Below, one piece after another: positions 1 through 10,500 of a stretch of DNA of 64,000 nt. Each line of letters starts with the position of its first letter. Positions within the stretch are counted from its first letter, which is position 1. The translations under genes and the position numbers were made by a program. Under the pieces are notes generated by a model. The model did no database searches. It saw only the letters and a list, made by a program, of their open reading frames with translations, and was not told the DNA's origin. This DNA comes from Dermatemys mawii (Eukaryota; Chordata; Testudines; Dermatemydidae): contig ML677326.1 of the NCBI GenBank assembly GCA_007922305.1, positions 54,802,785 through 54,866,784 on the forward strand. Reading direction: 5' to 3'.

Positions 1-360
1 ACTAGACTACAATACAAAAAGACCCCCACCTTGGAGCTCAGTACAGAAGCCTCACTCAATTGCAGATGTGCACATTTCTTATGCACCTTTTTTAGAATTT
101 ATCTCAATAATATTGAAATTATGCCGCCGGGGTGAAATCCTAGCCCCACGGTGCTGCCTGGGAGTTTTGCCATTGATTTCAGTGGAGCTCGGATTTCCAC
201 CCATCAGAAGTTTAGTTTCTACTGACATGGAAGCTTGTGCACTTCTTCCGGTTTTATTTAAACACACACGCGCACAGCAAAGCGGTTGTAAATGGGTTTT
301 ATTTTAGAGTTTCTGCTAAAATATAACCTTACAATTGAAATACCTGACACTTTCTTTCAG
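1..360 (+). other. SCRG1: 3' part of the last SCRG1 intron
   Basis: Sequence before the SCRG1 terminal exon, ending in a pyrimidine-rich tract and CAG at 358-360. Bases about 122-215 resemble a dispersed reptile repeat built around phrases such as 'ttgccattgatttcagtgg'. No other SCRG1 coding exon is visible here, so the main coding exon lies to the left of the window. Confidence 0.7.
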
Positions 361-412
361 AGATATTTTCTTTGGACCAAAGATCTCTTTTGTGATCCCT
401 TGCAACAAATGA
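361..412 (+). CDS. SCRG1: SCRG1 (stimulator of chondrogenesis 1), terminal coding exon, partial gene
   Basis: After the acceptor CAG at 358-360, one base completes a split codon and the frame reads DIFFGPKISFVIPCNK, then TGA at 410-412. This is the C-terminus of SCRG1, a small secreted cysteine-rich protein of about 98 aa linked to chondrogenesis and neural expression; the family ends in DVFFGPKISFVIPCN plus one or two residues. Position supports the call: in human, SCRG1 is the convergent neighbour of SAP30, and here SAP30 runs toward it on the other strand. The exon is too short for ORF-length gene finding. The signal peptide and most cysteines are encoded outside the window. The match is made from memory of the family, not by database search. 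Confidence 0.9.
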
Positions 413-905
413 ATGATGAGCAAGCATCATGTGTACCAGTGAGAAGAGACACGCAGGACTTCACAACAGGAGATAAACAATGTTGTCAGAGGAAAATCTA
501 TTCCTTTCTACGGCACTAGAGTGCAGAGTTTTTCTTTACCAAGTAATATGTTTCCCTTTCAATCTATAGAAGGAACTATGGTTTGAAGATTTAATGGTAA
601 AGCTCTCCTTTCCAACTTGATAGCTACATTCATTTTCATTAGAAGGATTTAAGAAGAGGGGTGCAGTAGAACCTCTTTCATGCACTGTGCTGATCTGCTA
701 ATCTAGACAATCTGGTAAAAAATCTGGTGTTGTCATTTCACCTCTCAACAAAGATTTAGGGTCAGAGTCTCAGCTGCTATAAAGCAGTATAGCGCTTCAC
801 TACACTATTTTACACCCATTGAGGCCCTTAGTGGCAGTTTACTGTACTGCAGTTTCATATCAATAATTCATTACTTTAATAAAAAGTAACATTGAAATCA
901 GTGGG
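413..905 (+). other. SCRG1: SCRG1 3' untranslated region
   Basis: Non-coding sequence after the SCRG1 stop, followed by an AATAAA at 878-883. The true cleavage site is inferred, about 15-25 bases beyond the signal. Confidence 0.6.
878..883 (+). terminator. SCRG1: Candidate SCRG1 poly(A) signal AATAAA
   Basis: The first AATAAA on the plus strand after the SCRG1 stop, about 470 bases downstream. That suits a compact 3' UTR. Confidence 0.55.
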
Positions 906-2521
906 AGCTGTTGTGCGTTCAGCACTTTTGAAAATCAAATCACTTATTTAGGTGCCTAAATAAGGTGTGAGGACCCTAACTTTTTATCATCAATTTTTGA
1001 AAATCTTGGCCTAAAAAGCTTATTAATCCTCTTGAGGTCAATAGCAAGACTCCCATTAGCTCTCATGGAAACACAATTGGACTCTAAATTTGCAAAATAT
1101 AGTTATCCTTAATGGGCCCCTATTTAAACTCATCTTTGCACTTTTTGTGTTTGGTACACAGCTGCTATAACATATATGTTCAGTAAAACAGCTACTGGTG
1201 ATAAGCCTGATCCAAAATCTTTGGAAGGTAATGGGCCCTGAATCAGGCTCCGATTGAACTATAACACATCTCAGTAATAACTTAAAATGCTAGTTCCTTA
1301 TCTTTAATATATCTCTTTAGGAAAAGATAGGTACTGTATGTAATTAGACACAGACTAGCCTTTGGAGTATGTACACCTATGCTAGTTTAATGAAAGCTGT
1401 TTGTGATAAATATTAAATGTTTCTTTTAATTAACATATGGTAATTCCTAGAGCTACCAAGTTAATCAGATGGAAAAGTGTGAAAATATCTAGTGCAAAAT
1501 ATAAATCTTTAATATAGCTATCTTGTGCTATTTTTTCAATGACAGTATTAAAAAAATCGCTATTATTTAATAGACAAGCATATTTCACTTCCATGAAAAC
1601 CTTGTATGAAATACAAAATCTGTTCAGAAACTTTGGCATCTATAATGGTTGGATGATTGTATTCTTGAATGTTGGTAATCTTGTTCCTAGTTGGTAGAAG
1701 TGTTTGCTGGACTATATGCAAATGATAATAAATATGTATTCAATTACTTGATTATGCATATTAAGTGACTTGCACCAAAAATAGTTTCACAATGACCAGC
1801 TGCAATTTTTTAGAAAGTCTCAGTTTACCTGTTCCTCATTCACTGTTTTTCCTACTGCCTCAAACTATGCAAAAAAAGAGGAGCCCTGAGCAAAGTTCAG
1901 AGACAACAAACTGTTATGAATCTCAGCAAGTGCAAATAAGACCTGCTGAAACCTAGGGGTGTCTGGAAAAGCTTGAAGGCCCTGTCCTACCATCTATCAG
2001 CAAGGTGTGGAGAACAAGCTCTCTCCTTCCTCTTTCAGGTTCTACCTGAACTACATTACGCTTGCCTCTGCTGCTCACAACTTTCCAAAGCAGTAGCAGC
2101 AAAACTGACAATTGTCACCTCCACATCTTCATACAGCATTCTGAATGTGGCAGTAAAATTGACCAGTTCTGTGAAATTCACCAATTTCCTTCTCCTGCTG
2201 ATTGGGGAAGGCTCTGCAAGCTGCAGATTCAAAAAGACAGCACCACGTCCTCTTTCATGCAGATTATAATTGCCACAGTAATAAGAGCCAGAAACACTGT
2301 TCTGTTTTTTTAAAGAACAGAAGTTTAAGACTGAAAGTTTAGTTTCTGTCAAAACTTAGTCTTTTGGCTCCCTCTTGCACCAAGAAAAGTTTTCACTCAC
2401 CCCTGTCATGTACCCAGAGGATATTTCAAGCCCTGTTATGTGTAACATGCTTTAAGATACCATGGAAGCTTAAATACATCCACATTTGGGGCACCCTACT
2501 TATTATCTTGCTGAATATAAC
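906..2521. other. Intergenic, SCRG1/SAP30 convergent interval
   Basis: AT-rich, with no recognised gene. Bases about 890-1020 (phrases 'cagcacttttgaaaatca' and 'taggtgcctaaata') look like an old dispersed reptile repeat. A related phrase recurs near 12425. Nothing else is supported. Confidence 0.5.
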
Positions 2522-2524
2522 TTA

Positions 2525-2810
2525 GCCCTGGTCTACACTGAGGGATGGGAGGGGAAATTGACCTAACATATGCAACTTCAGCTAAGTGACTAGTGTAGCT
2601 GAAGTTGACATATTCAGGTCGACTTACCTCGGTATCTTCACGGCTCTGAGTCGCCTGCTGCTGCTCCCCCGCCGACTCCGCCTGTGCCTCTCGCTACGGT
2701 GGAGTTCCAGAGTCGACGGGAGAGCATTCGGGGATCGATTTATTGTGTCTAGATGAGACATGATAAATTGATCCCAAAAGATCGATCTGACAGGTAGTGT
2801 AGACCTGGCC
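2525..2810. mobile_element. PIF/Harbinger-type MITE with TTA target duplication
   Basis: A 286-base element flanked by TTA (2522-2524 and 2811-2813). Terminal inverted repeats are GCCCTGGTCTACACT on the left and, reverse-complemented, GGCCAGGTCTACACT on the right. The interior holds an imperfect hairpin around 2566-2622. The 3-bp TWA duplication and GG(C)-type ends are the PIF/Harbinger signature. A related copy in the opposite orientation lies at 9449-9727. Confidence 0.75.
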
Positions 2811-2813
2811 TTA

Positions 2814-4225
2814 CTTACTTTATTTCCATCAGTAGGATGATGCCACTGAAGGTTATACTTAATTTTTAAAGCACTTTACAAATCTTACAATGCAATGAAC
2901 ATTAGAAGAGAAGGTCTAGGAGTATGAGTACTGAATTCAGGTAAATAGCTATGTCTGGTTGTACAGTGCTGGCTGAAATTTGATCAAGAGAGTGAAAATT
3001 CATGGGACATTGCAAATGCAAAAAAAATTCTGTCACTGATAATTACTGGGGAAACAGCCAATTTGAGTGTGGGGATTATTTCCAAGAATGAAGGGCTACA
3101 GGTAAGGAAAAATAAAGAACCACACAGAAATAAGTGAGTTTTTGAGGACAGCAAGAACCTGCTAAACCACTACATCCAGCAGCATGTGAGACAGGGTAAA
3201 CAATGATATTACTTTCACACATTTTTTTCTTAAAGTGAAGGTAGCTCATCATTGATCAAGAAATAATTATCAGAGTTTTATATCAATCATGCCTCAGTGA
3301 GCATAGAGAGATGTTGCATTCTTCTCAGTTTTAAGATGCCATCTCACTTGTTTCTCCACTCAGCTCAGAAGACAAAGCACAAAATTGCACATCATCCAGA
3401 ACTTCATTGTTCTGGAAATACAAGAGGTTTTGTGTTGCATCATAGCTGTCACTTAATGTTGTAAACTTTACTAAAATATATACATTTCGATGCAAGTGCT
3501 ATATGTAAAGATAACAATTCTTTAAATTAATGATCTTTATGCAGCTGTGAGTTAACGCAGACCTCACTTGAGCAAGACGCAGCGTGTTTATTAAACAATA
3601 TTGAAACACAGCATGAGTTCCGCAGCTGACCTTTCTCCAATAAAATTTCTAGGCAGCACTTGTAGATCAGCAGAGAATCATTGTTCAAAAAAAACAGAAG
3701 TTTTATATTATAAATGGCGATAGTCTTTCCATCTTCATGTGGATATTTGAGCACTAAATAGACGCCATCATTTTGATATAGTAGCATGATGGTCCTGAGA
3801 CTTAGCATATCCCAGAAGTGAGGAAACTAGAGATCTCAAAAACACACTATATTAAGATTGTTGCATACCAGAATTCTTAAAGAAAATACAAGTGCAGCCA
3901 TTTATACTTACGACTTATAACAACTACAAGTGTCGCTGCTATCCCGGAAGCCAAGAACAATTCTATTATGGCCTTTCAGTTTGGAGCAACTATGTTTAGA
4001 AGTTATCACAGCAAATTTTTATACTATATAAAACCATGTTGTAGTGTGATGATTTCAAAACACATTTCACACACCAATCCGTAGCATACTTCTATAAATT
4101 GAAAAAAATACAATTTTTAATAACTTTATATATATATGTAGGCAAAACCCAAACTATTATTAGGTACAAATAGCACACTAAAGTTACAAACACACATGAA
4201 CACTTGAGCAACAGTTTCAATAATA
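2814..4225. other. Intergenic sequence beyond SAP30
   Basis: No gene recognised. A 93-codon open frame on the minus strand (3808-3527) has no family resemblance I can name. The SAP30 3' UTR may reach into the right edge. Confidence 0.45.
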
Positions 4226-4231
4226 TTTATT
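4226..4231 (-). terminator. SAP30: Candidate SAP30 poly(A) signal
   Basis: TTTATT on the plus strand reads AATAAA on the minus strand, about 180 bases after the SAP30 stop at 4410-4412. It would give a short 3' UTR. Confidence 0.55.
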
Positions 4232-4409
4232 TAAAATACTTTTGCTGAGGAAATCTCATTTTAGAGGAGGTGTTTTTCAGTGAGTCAGCAAGACCATGAA
4301 AAATAAAATCAGAGACAAGTTCTCTGAAAAAAGTTACAAAGAAAGCTTCTGCATGTCAAAAACAGTCTTTAGATCTGCAACATGAGTGTTAGTCCCATTT
4401 TTTTCCATC

Positions 4410-4532
4410 CTAGTGAACACCACTGTCCATCTTTAGATCTGATTTGTTCTTGTCATTTTTCACTGAGTAGATGAAATATGTTAAGGTATCCTTTTCATTC
4501 ACTGGAATAGTCCTAAAATGGCAACCAATTAT
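4410..4532 (-). CDS. SAP30: SAP30 exon 4 (residues 182-221)
   Basis: The acceptor AG is at 4534-4533. The frame opens [17 protein letters not shown] and runs to TAG at 4412-4410. It encodes the end of the SIN3-interaction region. Confidence 0.95.
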   Translation of the reverse strand: MIGCHFRTIPVNEKDTLTYFIYSVKNDKNKSDLKMDSGVH

Positions 4533-7500
4533 CTATAAAGAGAAAATTTAAGGAAATTAAATAGCCATTTGGTTACATACAATCAACAAGTTCACATTTC
4601 CTAGAAAATGGAACTAAAATTCAGAAACACCACAGAGTTGACATCTATTCCTTTTTAAAAGATACTAGCAAGGGTGAAGACATTTGCCTCCATTCAACAG
4701 TCTGGATCACAAGGATTAAGCAGTGAACCATTTCAATACACTAAAGTATGAATTGTAGCAGATGGACCCCATCCTGCGAAATCCATGGCTTTCTCAGCTA
4801 CACAAAGCTGACCTTTCTGAAGAGAGGTAAGAGTCCACAAAAGGTACTAGGGAGTGTATATAGTGCTTGAGTGTAGAATATAACAGTAGAAATGGGAAGT
4901 CTCAGATCATTATTATATTCGAAGGACCTTGCATCTGATCCATTGGAAGGGCCCTGCAATATCACTCTCTTCCTTGTTGCTATGCAAATGGCCCATACAT
5001 TCTGGGGAGGAGGAGGAGAAAATGACTACACAAAGTTTAGTCAAAGGCACAAAGTTAATGAAAAAAATCCCTCCTAATCTCTTTTAGTTACAGTAATCTT
5101 AACAGTTACTTGTGAACCCAGTAAATTAACCATTTAGAGAGGTGATGTTTTTTAAGTGACAGTGTATCTTTAAAGTTCAATTCTAGCTGACCGACTAAAA
5201 CGCCATATTGCATTAGGACATCTAGGGACCCAGTGAACATGCTCAGAATTTCCTGGCATCATTCCCAAGAATCAAGTTTGTATAAATGGTGATCATCTGG
5301 GGAAGTCACAGATGACACCTCTGGGAAGAAGGTGGCTCTAAAACACTGAATCTGGCACTTCATGGCCACTGGAGAAGCAACAAAAGCTAGTTTTAGCCCC
5401 CAATGTTGTACCTAGAAGTCTGGCAATAAGGAACAGTACAAGTTAGTTGTAGACTAGCCAGAGTTTTATAGTAGTCTAAAGTTTTATTCTTCCCATATAA
5501 AGTATTTTATAATATGTCACAAACTCAGCATACACTCTTAAGTTTCAATTTTTATTTTGAAAAAGCCACTTGTGACTTTTCAAGTCACATTTCTCCAACT
5601 TAATAAGTGCTCATATTTTGTCTGAAGTTGCATACAAAGAGAAGATACAGTACTGATTTTAAACTCATAGTTGCAAAAATGTTGGCAACATACTGTTCTT
5701 TTACAGACCAGCTTCTTGCACACATTTAAGAATTTTGGCTTTAATCTACACTGATTAGTGGAGAGATCTACAAAATGCTTACACACAAATGCAAATCACC
5801 ATAACACCAAATCACCATAACACCAAATCACCAATAAAACTAGACACAATCCAATGAAGATTCAGATAGAGTTTTAACAGAGGACCATCACTTTTCAGGG
5901 GTAGTATTTAAATGAACATTCCAGATCTGTGTGTTTGCAATGCAAAATGGAGTCCATTTTTTAAATAATGTAAGAGCTGTGCCACATTTTAAACAATTTG
6001 TTTTGACTAGAATACTGATCTTTTACCAAGTAAATTATATCTTCAGAAGACCAAAATTTGCAAATATGCTAACATTCTGTGGTACTTACAGATATTTCTA
6101 TATTTTTGTGGCTCTTAGTTTTGCAAGTTTCCACACTTATAGGAAGAGACATGAAATTGGATGCCCAGATTTCACATTAGGTTACTATTACCTGTACCCA
6201 TATTTCTATTAATTGTACTTTTAACTATACTAGAACTTTACTGCAAAAATAATAGCCCTAATTCTGCCTTCAGCTGCAAAGTCATTGAAGCCTATAGTTT
6301 TGCAGTGAGGTAACTGAGTGTAGATTTAGGCCTGTTGTCTGTCTTAAGCTACAAGTTTCTGAATAGCAGTGTTGCGATTCTATGAACTATTTCAGGACTC
6401 TTTCAGAGTACATATTTTTAAACCTGACTTCTTTCCTCTAACCTGAGCTTTTCCTTTTGATTTTCTTTCTTAATGACAGTGCTCTTGGCTCAGGAGTGGG
6501 GGACAGAAACACCAGATCATTGAGCAGAAACTAGATAAGTAAACTTCATTTTATTTTCAGAAAATCCAATCCACATGTTCTATTTATGCAAAGAGAAGAG
6601 TTTGTGAAGCAGGATACAATCTACAGTGGTATATTGACCATGACAATTACAGATAACTTCTATAGTTGACTAAAGACAAGAATATGCTACTTATGCTAGC
6701 ATGTTGGTAAAGATCACATTTTCCAGAGCCACAAGTAATAGTAAATTACATTGTTCGCTACTGAAAAGACATTCATACATACTTCAACAAGCTGTGCTTT
6801 GTTAAGTCCAGGTCTGGTCTGTAACTTGAAGTGCCTTTTGTACCTTCGAAGTGTATTTACTTGTAACTGATATAAGTCAACCTAGAAAGGAAGAAGACTA
6901 TCATTAAACTTAGCATGTATCTTTAGCTGGGCTAAATAGAGGATTAATTTGTTATGAATCGTAATGTACTTATGATTTAAAAGGTGAAGTACTAAACAAG
7001 TATGGAACTAAGTTGAGGGCAGAAGCATATGCTAAATACCATCCTGCTGGCCCAGCCAGTCTTTAGTAAACATTCAGCATAGAATAATGTTTGAATTAAT
7101 CTCCCCTCCTGTCCCCCAAAGAGACTTAAAAGTAGAGTTAAGGCTTATTTCTGTGCTGAATGTCCACCATATCCTTTCTCCCTATTAGGTGGGGAGAGTC
7201 ACGTTTGGCACTAATTTCTGGACTCAGCTCAGTTCCATTTTTTCCTTCATAGTTTAACTTTAATATGATGAAGCAAAGGTATAATACTAGTCAATCATTA
7301 ATGCATGGTCAAGGACTGTGCTCACAGGATGCCCTTTAGTAGTATTTCATTATCTAAAATTTGAAGAGGTCATATACAATAAATAGTACAACTGTACCAT
7401 AACATCTGTGCAGTAAGAGAGTGAAAAATCCTAGCATGCTACAAGTGTCTTTGGTCTGGAGTGGCAGAAGAGAACAGCTGCTCATGATCTGTGAATATAT

Positions 7501-10500
7501 TGCCTCTACACAGCCACAGTGTAAGAGTTACGTGCATAGCCAGAGTCTCACAAAGCTACTGTCCGTCAGGGGTTAGCATCTCCTTAAGTCCTACATTTCA
7601 TAGGCCAAAAATCTAAATACCCACATCTCAGCCCAATGCTCCCTCAGTTTCTCCATTCCCAGAAGGTCTATTTAAGGGCACCTGTCTGGAGAACAAACAT
7701 TACTATTAAGAAACCCCTTTTCCCTCTTTCCTGACTTGATCACCACAGAGCCCCACAGTAGGAGATTAAGTAGCAGTAACCTCCCTGAGAAGATGGATGG
7801 TTGAGAAGACCTGCTAGGTGAACTGTGATTGCAACATTGCCCTCCCACACCAACATCTTGATGTTGTGAGAATTGTGACAGGATTAACTTAATACTATGA
7901 AGCAATCTTAATGATAGTTTTTAGGCTAAGTAGGTGAGCTATTGCACATTTGGAAACCCGGCCAAGCTTGGAATGGTGCCAGCCCCATACCTCCTCCATA
8001 ACTAAAGAATAGTGAAGAGGTGTGTCGTTTGTCCTGTTGTCCCAGAATCAGATGCCTATGTGTTATATCTAGGGCCCTACAAAATTCACGGCCATGAAAA
8101 ACATATCACGGACCACGAAATCTGGTCTCCCCCGGTGAAATCTGGTCTTGCATGCTTTTGCCCTATACTATTGCAGACTTCACAGGGGAGACGAGCGTTT
8201 CTCAGACTGGGAATCCTGACCCAAAAGGGAGTTTGCAGGAAGGCCTCAAGGTTATTTTAGGGGGATGGGGAGAGAAGGTTGCAGTATTACCACCTTTACT
8301 TTTGCACTGCCTTCCAAGCTGGGCAGCTGGAGAGCGGCGGCTGTTGACCGAACACCCAGCCCTGCAGGCAGCAGCACAGAAGTAAGGGTGGCAATACCGT
8401 ATCATGCCATCTCTACTTCTGCACTACTGCTGGCGGTGGCTCTGCCTTCCAAGCTGGACTCCCAGCCAGCAGCTGTCGCTCTCCAGCTACCCAGCTCTGA
8501 AGGCAGTTGCCGGCAGCGACAGTGCAGAAGGGCAGCAGTACCACAATCCCCACTACAATAACCTTGCGACTCCCCCACAACTCCCTTCTGGATCAGGACC
8601 TCTACAGTTACACCACCATGAAATTTCAGATTTAAATATCTGAAATAATGAGATTTACAATTTTTAATATCCTATGACCGTGAAATTGACCAAAATGAAC
8701 CATGAATTTGGAAGGGCCTTAGTTATATCTGATTTGTCTAGGGGAGTCCCATTCCCCAAACCAGTATTTGATTTGAGAAGCCTTTACTCCATCAGAGTAG
8801 AAAGGCAGATTAAGCTTTCCACAAGGTTCCGGAGGCTAGCAATGCTGGGGATATCTTTTCCATCAGTGAGAATGTGCAGAAGCCACCTCAAAGAACTACT
8901 GATCCTGGGAACTCAGATGGAGGCCAAAGCATCCTTGGAGGACCCTTCCTCTTCTTCAGAGACCTTGATCTTGTATTCAAGAGGCCAGTGATATCACAAG
9001 TGGAAGAACAGACAGCCACACACAGTTAAGATGCATGATACCCATATGGAGGAAAACCTGGGTAAGAAACTCTGGTGATGTCAAGAGTTGACAACTGAGC
9101 TCTTCAAATGTGTTCCTGAGCTAGGCTTCTTTTGGAAGTGCAGCTGCAGCAGTCTAGCAAGGGACTTGCTTTTTATGATCCAGAGAAATACATAGCACAA
9201 GACCAGCTGCACCAAGAACTGCAGACTCAAACCAGAAATTGATATACTCCAAAACTAAGACCACAGTGGTTTCATCTATGTGGTGCAGGAGTGTGGACAA
9301 AAAGATAATTTTAGATAAAATTTTCTGTTAACTGGTGAATGGATCTTACAAGGAAGAGAAACAGAACTCAGCAAAAATGACTAATCTGAGACCTCTGACG
9401 TCCCCTCCCTCCGAGCCTTCAAAAAGGAGTTGCCCTCTTCCTATCTAAAGGTACGTCTATACTACCTGCCGGATCAGCGGATAGTGTTTAATGTATCGGG
9501 GATCGATTTATTGCATATCGTCTAGACACAATAAATTGATCCCCAGACACACTCCCCATCGACCCTGGAACTCTATCTCAGCAAGAGGAGGAAGTGGAGT
9601 CGACGGGGGAGCAGAAGCGGGCGACTTGCTGCCGTGAGGACGGTCAGGTAAGTCGACCTAAGATACGCAACTTCAGCTATGCAAATAGCATAGCTGAAGT
9701 CGAAGTATCTTAGGTCGACCCCTAAGATTTTTGCACTAAGGGAAACTTAGTGGCCATACTACTAATGCTTGGAGACACTTTAGGTATGTCTACATTGCTA
9801 ATAAATACCTGCAACTGCACTTGGGCTTGTGGGGCTTGGGCTAGGGCAGACGTGGGCAAACTACAGCCCACAGGCCACATGTGGACTGCCGGCCATTTTC
9901 ATTTGGCCCGCGAGCTTGGGCCAGGGCCAGTGGCCCCGCCCTCTCAGCCCCAGGCCAAGCGTGGCAAGCCACGCGACTCCACACTCTCAGCCGGGGGGCC
10001 AGGCCGAGCGCAGCAAGCCACGTGGCCCTGCGCTCCCGGCAGCGGGTCAGGCACAGCACCCCAAGCCCTGCGGTCCCGGCTGGGGGGCCAGGCCCAGTGC
10101 GGAAAGCCCGGCGGCCCCGCGCTCCGGGCCATGGGGCCGGGCCCAGTGCGAAAAGCCCCGGGGCCCCGCGCTCCCAGCCAGGGGGCTGGGCCCAGCACAG
10201 AAAGCCCCACGGCCCTGCACTCCCGGCCAGGGGCTGGACCAAGTGCGTCTTACCACGGGGCCCCGCGCCCTGAGCCGGGGTGCCTGGCCGACCGCAGCAA
10301 GCCACAGGGCCCCGCACTCCCGGCACCAGCCCGGGGTGCCAGGCGGAGCATGGCAAGATGCGCGGCCGGGCGGAGCGCTGCGAGCCATGGGGCCCCACAC
10401 CCGTCTGAGCAGGTAAGCCAGTTTGGGGGTGGGGAGTCTTAGGTGGTGGGGGTTGGGGGTGGTGGTTAGGGTGTGGGGTGTCTAGGGTGGGGGCAGTCAG

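Noticed and set aside
3527..3808. 93-codon minus-strand frame near the SAP30 3' end
   Set aside because: It starts with ATG but shows no domain I recognise. Length alone is not evidence in AT-rich DNA.
9750..10442. Long open frames (up to 230 codons) on both strands
   Set aside because: They sit in a GC-rich tandem array inside a hAT element, overlap one another and have repetitive low-complexity translations.
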